From Armatimonadota bacterium (GTDB taxonomy: Bacteria; Sysuimicrobiota; Sysuimicrobiia; Sysuimicrobiales; JACQTN01), in NCBI GenBank assembly GCA_016210785.1, contig JACQTN010000221.1, positions 1-5,892 of the forward strand: DNA of 5,892 bases, read 5' to 3'. Made by a program: the position numbers and the translations under genes. Positions 4,996 to 5,892 of this stretch are shown piece by piece. Under the pieces are notes generated by a model. That model had not been told where the DNA came from and did no database searches. It worked only from the letters and a program-made list of their open reading frames with translations. Position 1 is the stretch's first letter. Each line of letters starts with the position of its first letter.

Positions 4996-5568
4996 ATGTG
5001 GGAGCCGGCCCAGTGGGAGACGGAGTTTCGCGCAGGCCTCGAGTATGACGCGTTCCTGGAGAAGTTTGCCACGCCGCAGCACCGCGACCGGTGGAAGACC
5101 GTGTACGATCAACTCCGGCTCACCGACGCGCAGCGGGAAATGCTGGCCGGGTTCACCCGGCGGATGCACATCCTGTGCGTCACCGGGGCGTGGTGCGGCG
5201 ACTGCGTGCGGCAGTGCCCTATCATTCAGCGGATCGCCGAGGCGGCGCCGATGATCTCGTACCGGCTCGTGGACCGGGACGACCGCCCCGATGTGCAGCG
5301 GGAGGTGGCCCTGAACCAGGGGTTGCGGGTTCCTGTCTTCGTCTTCCTGAGCGAGGACTTCCACGAGTGCGGCCGGTACGGCGACCGGGTGCTGGCCTAC
5401 TATCGCCAGATGGCTCAGGACCAGCTCGGGCCGGCCTGCCCCACGGGGATCGTGGCGCCGGGCTCGCAGTTGCTCCAGGAGGCCACCCAGCAGTGGCTGA
5501 ACGAGGTGGAGCGCGTCCAGTTGATGTTGAGGCTGTCCAAGCGACTGCGGGCCCGGCACGGGGACTGA
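4996..5568 (+). CDS. Thioredoxin family protein with CGDC active site (Thioredoxin_9-like), 190 aa
   Basis: A helical N-terminal region of about 55 residues precedes the thioredoxin fold. 'MHILCVTGAWCGDCVRQCP' (57-75) contains the first strand and the redox pair C67/C70. 'ISYRLVDRDD' (87-96) is the next strand, and 'GLRVPVFVFLSED' (109-121) carries the cis-proline P113. 'CGRYGDRVLAYYRQM' follows, then a long helical C-terminus. This matches the W-C-G-D-C / R-D / P-V-F layout I associate with Pfam Thioredoxin_9. A third Cys (C74) sits four residues after the active pair, and others are at 61, 125 and 148. No signal peptide is visible, so it is probably cytoplasmic. It is probably a thiol-disulfide oxidoreductase with unknown partner. 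It has its own promoter between pilT and a prepilin gene, so a link to pilus biogenesis is possible but unproven. Confidence 0.88.
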   Translation: MWEPAQWETEFRAGLEYDAFLEKFATPQHRDRWKTVYDQLRLTDAQREMLAGFTRRMHILCVTGAWCGDCVRQCPIIQRIAEAAPMISYRLVDRDDRPDVQREVALNQGLRVPVFVFLSEDFHECGRYGDRVLAYYRQMAQDQLGPACPTGIVAPGSQLLQEATQQWLNEVERVQLMLRLSKRLRARHGD

Positions 5569-5643
5569 AACCCAACTCGATCGGGTACAAAGAAGGCAGG
5601 GTGCAGTTGTTCCTGGAAAAGGCGTCCAATTCAGCTAAACTCG

Positions 5644-5652
5644 TGGTATAAT
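5644..5652 (+). promoter_or_regulatory. Extended -10 promoter upstream of the prepilin gene
   Basis: TGGTATAAT (5644-5652) is a perfect extended -10 element (TGn plus TATAAT). No good -35 lies at the proper distance (GTCCAA at 5624-5629 with a 17-bp gap is poor), as is usual for extended -10 promoters. The area is markedly A/T-rich for this genome. Transcription would start near 5659, just before the hairpin at 5662-5726. Between the thioredoxin-fold gene stop (5568) and this promoter I see neither a gene nor a clear terminator. Confidence 0.65.
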
Positions 5653-5661
5653 ATTTAAGTT

Positions 5662-5726
5662 ACGAGGCTAACGGGCCAGGAGCGCGTGCGTAGGGCAAAA
5701 GACCCATTGCACGCCGCCCGATTCGT
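5662..5726 (+). promoter_or_regulatory. Structured leader RNA upstream of the prepilin gene
   Basis: Four stacked helices form one elongated hairpin: ACGA/TCGT (5662-5665/5723-5726), CGGGC/GCCCG (5672-5676/5716-5720), GCGTGC/GCACGC (5684-5689/5709-5714) and GGG/CCC (5693-5695/5703-5705). The terminal loop is CAAAAGA and the helices are separated by purine-rich internal loops. It begins at the predicted transcription start. I compared it by eye with c-di-GMP type riboswitches, which are common before pilin genes, and did not find their conserved core. No T tract follows, so it is not a plain terminator. Confidence 0.45.
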
Positions 5727-5729
5727 GAA

Positions 5730-5768
5730 GGATCATACAATCGACGGATGATGGATCATGCGGATGAT
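5730..5768 (+). repeat. Four GGATSAT repeats upstream of the prepilin gene
   Basis: GGATCAT (5730-5736), GGATGAT (5746-5752), GGATCAT (5753-5759) and GGATGAT (5762-5768) alternate in sequence. The middle pair creates an inverted repeat ATGAT-GG-ATCAT (5748-5759). The spacing is 16, 7 and 9 nt between starts. This could be a regulator binding cluster in the leader. The copies also contain possible ATG start codons (5748, 5751). Confidence 0.5.
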
Positions 5769-5786
5769 TCGGGCCGACACGGCCGT

Positions 5787-5892
5787 GTGAAAGGACTGGA
5801 GATCCGGGCGCGGGTGTCTTGGAAATCGTGGCTGGCGGCGGGGCTGGACCGGGGATTTACGACCATGGAGGTCCTCCTGGCCTCGGTCTTGC
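5787..5892 (+). CDS. Type IV prepilin / pseudopilin, N-terminus (3' end outside window)
   Basis: The frame encodes a basic leader ending 'AAGLDRG', then FTTMEVLLASVL. This is the class III (type IV prepilin) signal: Gly at -1, Phe at +1, Glu at +5, then a hydrophobic helix. Prepilin peptidase would cut after the Gly (codon 5853-5855) and methylate the Phe. The frame opens after TAG 5691-5693. Possible starts are ATG 5748 or 5751 (AAGGA 15 nt upstream of 5748, rather far), GTG 5787 (23-residue basic leader, no ribosome binding site) and GTG 5814 (14-residue leader, GGAG 12 nt upstream). I list 5787, but the start is uncertain. Only the first part of the helix is in the window, so major pilin, minor pilin and type II secretion pseudopilin cannot be told apart. 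The pilT gene nearby favours a pilus role. Confidence 0.75.
   Translation, partial: MKGLEIRARVSWKSWLAAGLDRGFTTMEVLLASVL

Noticed and set aside
5601..5651. Possible 16-residue peptide (GTG 5601 to TAA) before the extended -10 promoter
   Set aside because: It is very short, its stop codon lies within the TATAAT box, and nothing but a weak purine run supports translation.
5662..5726. c-di-GMP (GEMM) riboswitch before the prepilin gene
   Set aside because: The context is suggestive, but the conserved GEMM core and its paired tetraloop and receptor elements could not be found by eye.
1..5892. CRISPR array, insertion sequence or other mobile element
   Set aside because: There are no regularly spaced repeats with spacers, no transposase or integrase coding, and no long terminal inverted repeats; only short hairpins and the GGATSAT cluster were found.

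Overview
This is a high-GC bacterial segment in which every supportable gene lies on the + strand. Type IV pilus genes (a PilT retraction ATPase and the start of a prepilin), thioredoxin-fold proteins and sigma70-like promoters show that it is bacterial. The phylum cannot be fixed from the sequence alone. The PilT Walker A variant (GATGQGKST) and the high GC would fit several deep-branching or thermophilic lineages, but that is only a guess.

Layout. 1-288 is the C-terminal part of a TlpA/ResA-type thioredoxin-like protein whose CxxC lies upstream of the window. It is followed by a 9-bp hairpin, a weak promoter and a complete tRNA-Arg(UCG) gene (353-429). The 3' end of this tRNA is one arm of a perfect 9-bp hairpin. 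A near-consensus promoter at 571-600 then reads into a leader of about 120 nt. Its part at 634-710 folds into a long, nested, nearly continuous hairpin that ends just before a strong Shine-Dalgarno sequence.

That leader precedes a three-gene block: (i) a 70-residue membrane microprotein of the 'Y-V-D-P-T-A-G-G' type (728-940); (ii) a degraded gene of a methyltransferase family (976-1892), with a -1 frameshift near 1350 and apparently no SAM-binding Rossmann core; (iii) a membrane-anchored alkaline-phosphatase-superfamily enzyme (1889-3514) whose active site carries a Thr rather than the Cys of true sulfatases. The last two overlap by 4 nt. The block looks like an envelope or surface-polymer modification cassette. 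Its function is unknown to me, and it is the best candidate here for an undescribed system.

After a hairpin at 3520-3553 comes pilT (3618-4793), with an unusual insertion of about 38 residues just before its last conserved block. A clear promoter (4808-4836) and a 150-nt leader lead to a second thioredoxin-fold protein (4996-5568, CGDC motif). At the right edge an extended -10 promoter (5644-5652) drives a leader that folds into a hairpin of about 65 nt. It is followed by four GGATSAT repeats and then the first codons of a type IV prepilin (G/FTTMEV cleavage site), which runs off the window.

How they could work together (inference): PilT and the prepilin belong to the pilus or pseudopilus machinery. 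The thioredoxin-fold protein between them may serve redox or disulfide handling, or may simply be a neighbour. The microprotein and AlkP-type enzyme probably act at the cell envelope. Two of the transcription units begin with strongly structured 5' leaders, so RNA-level control is a recurring possibility in this window.
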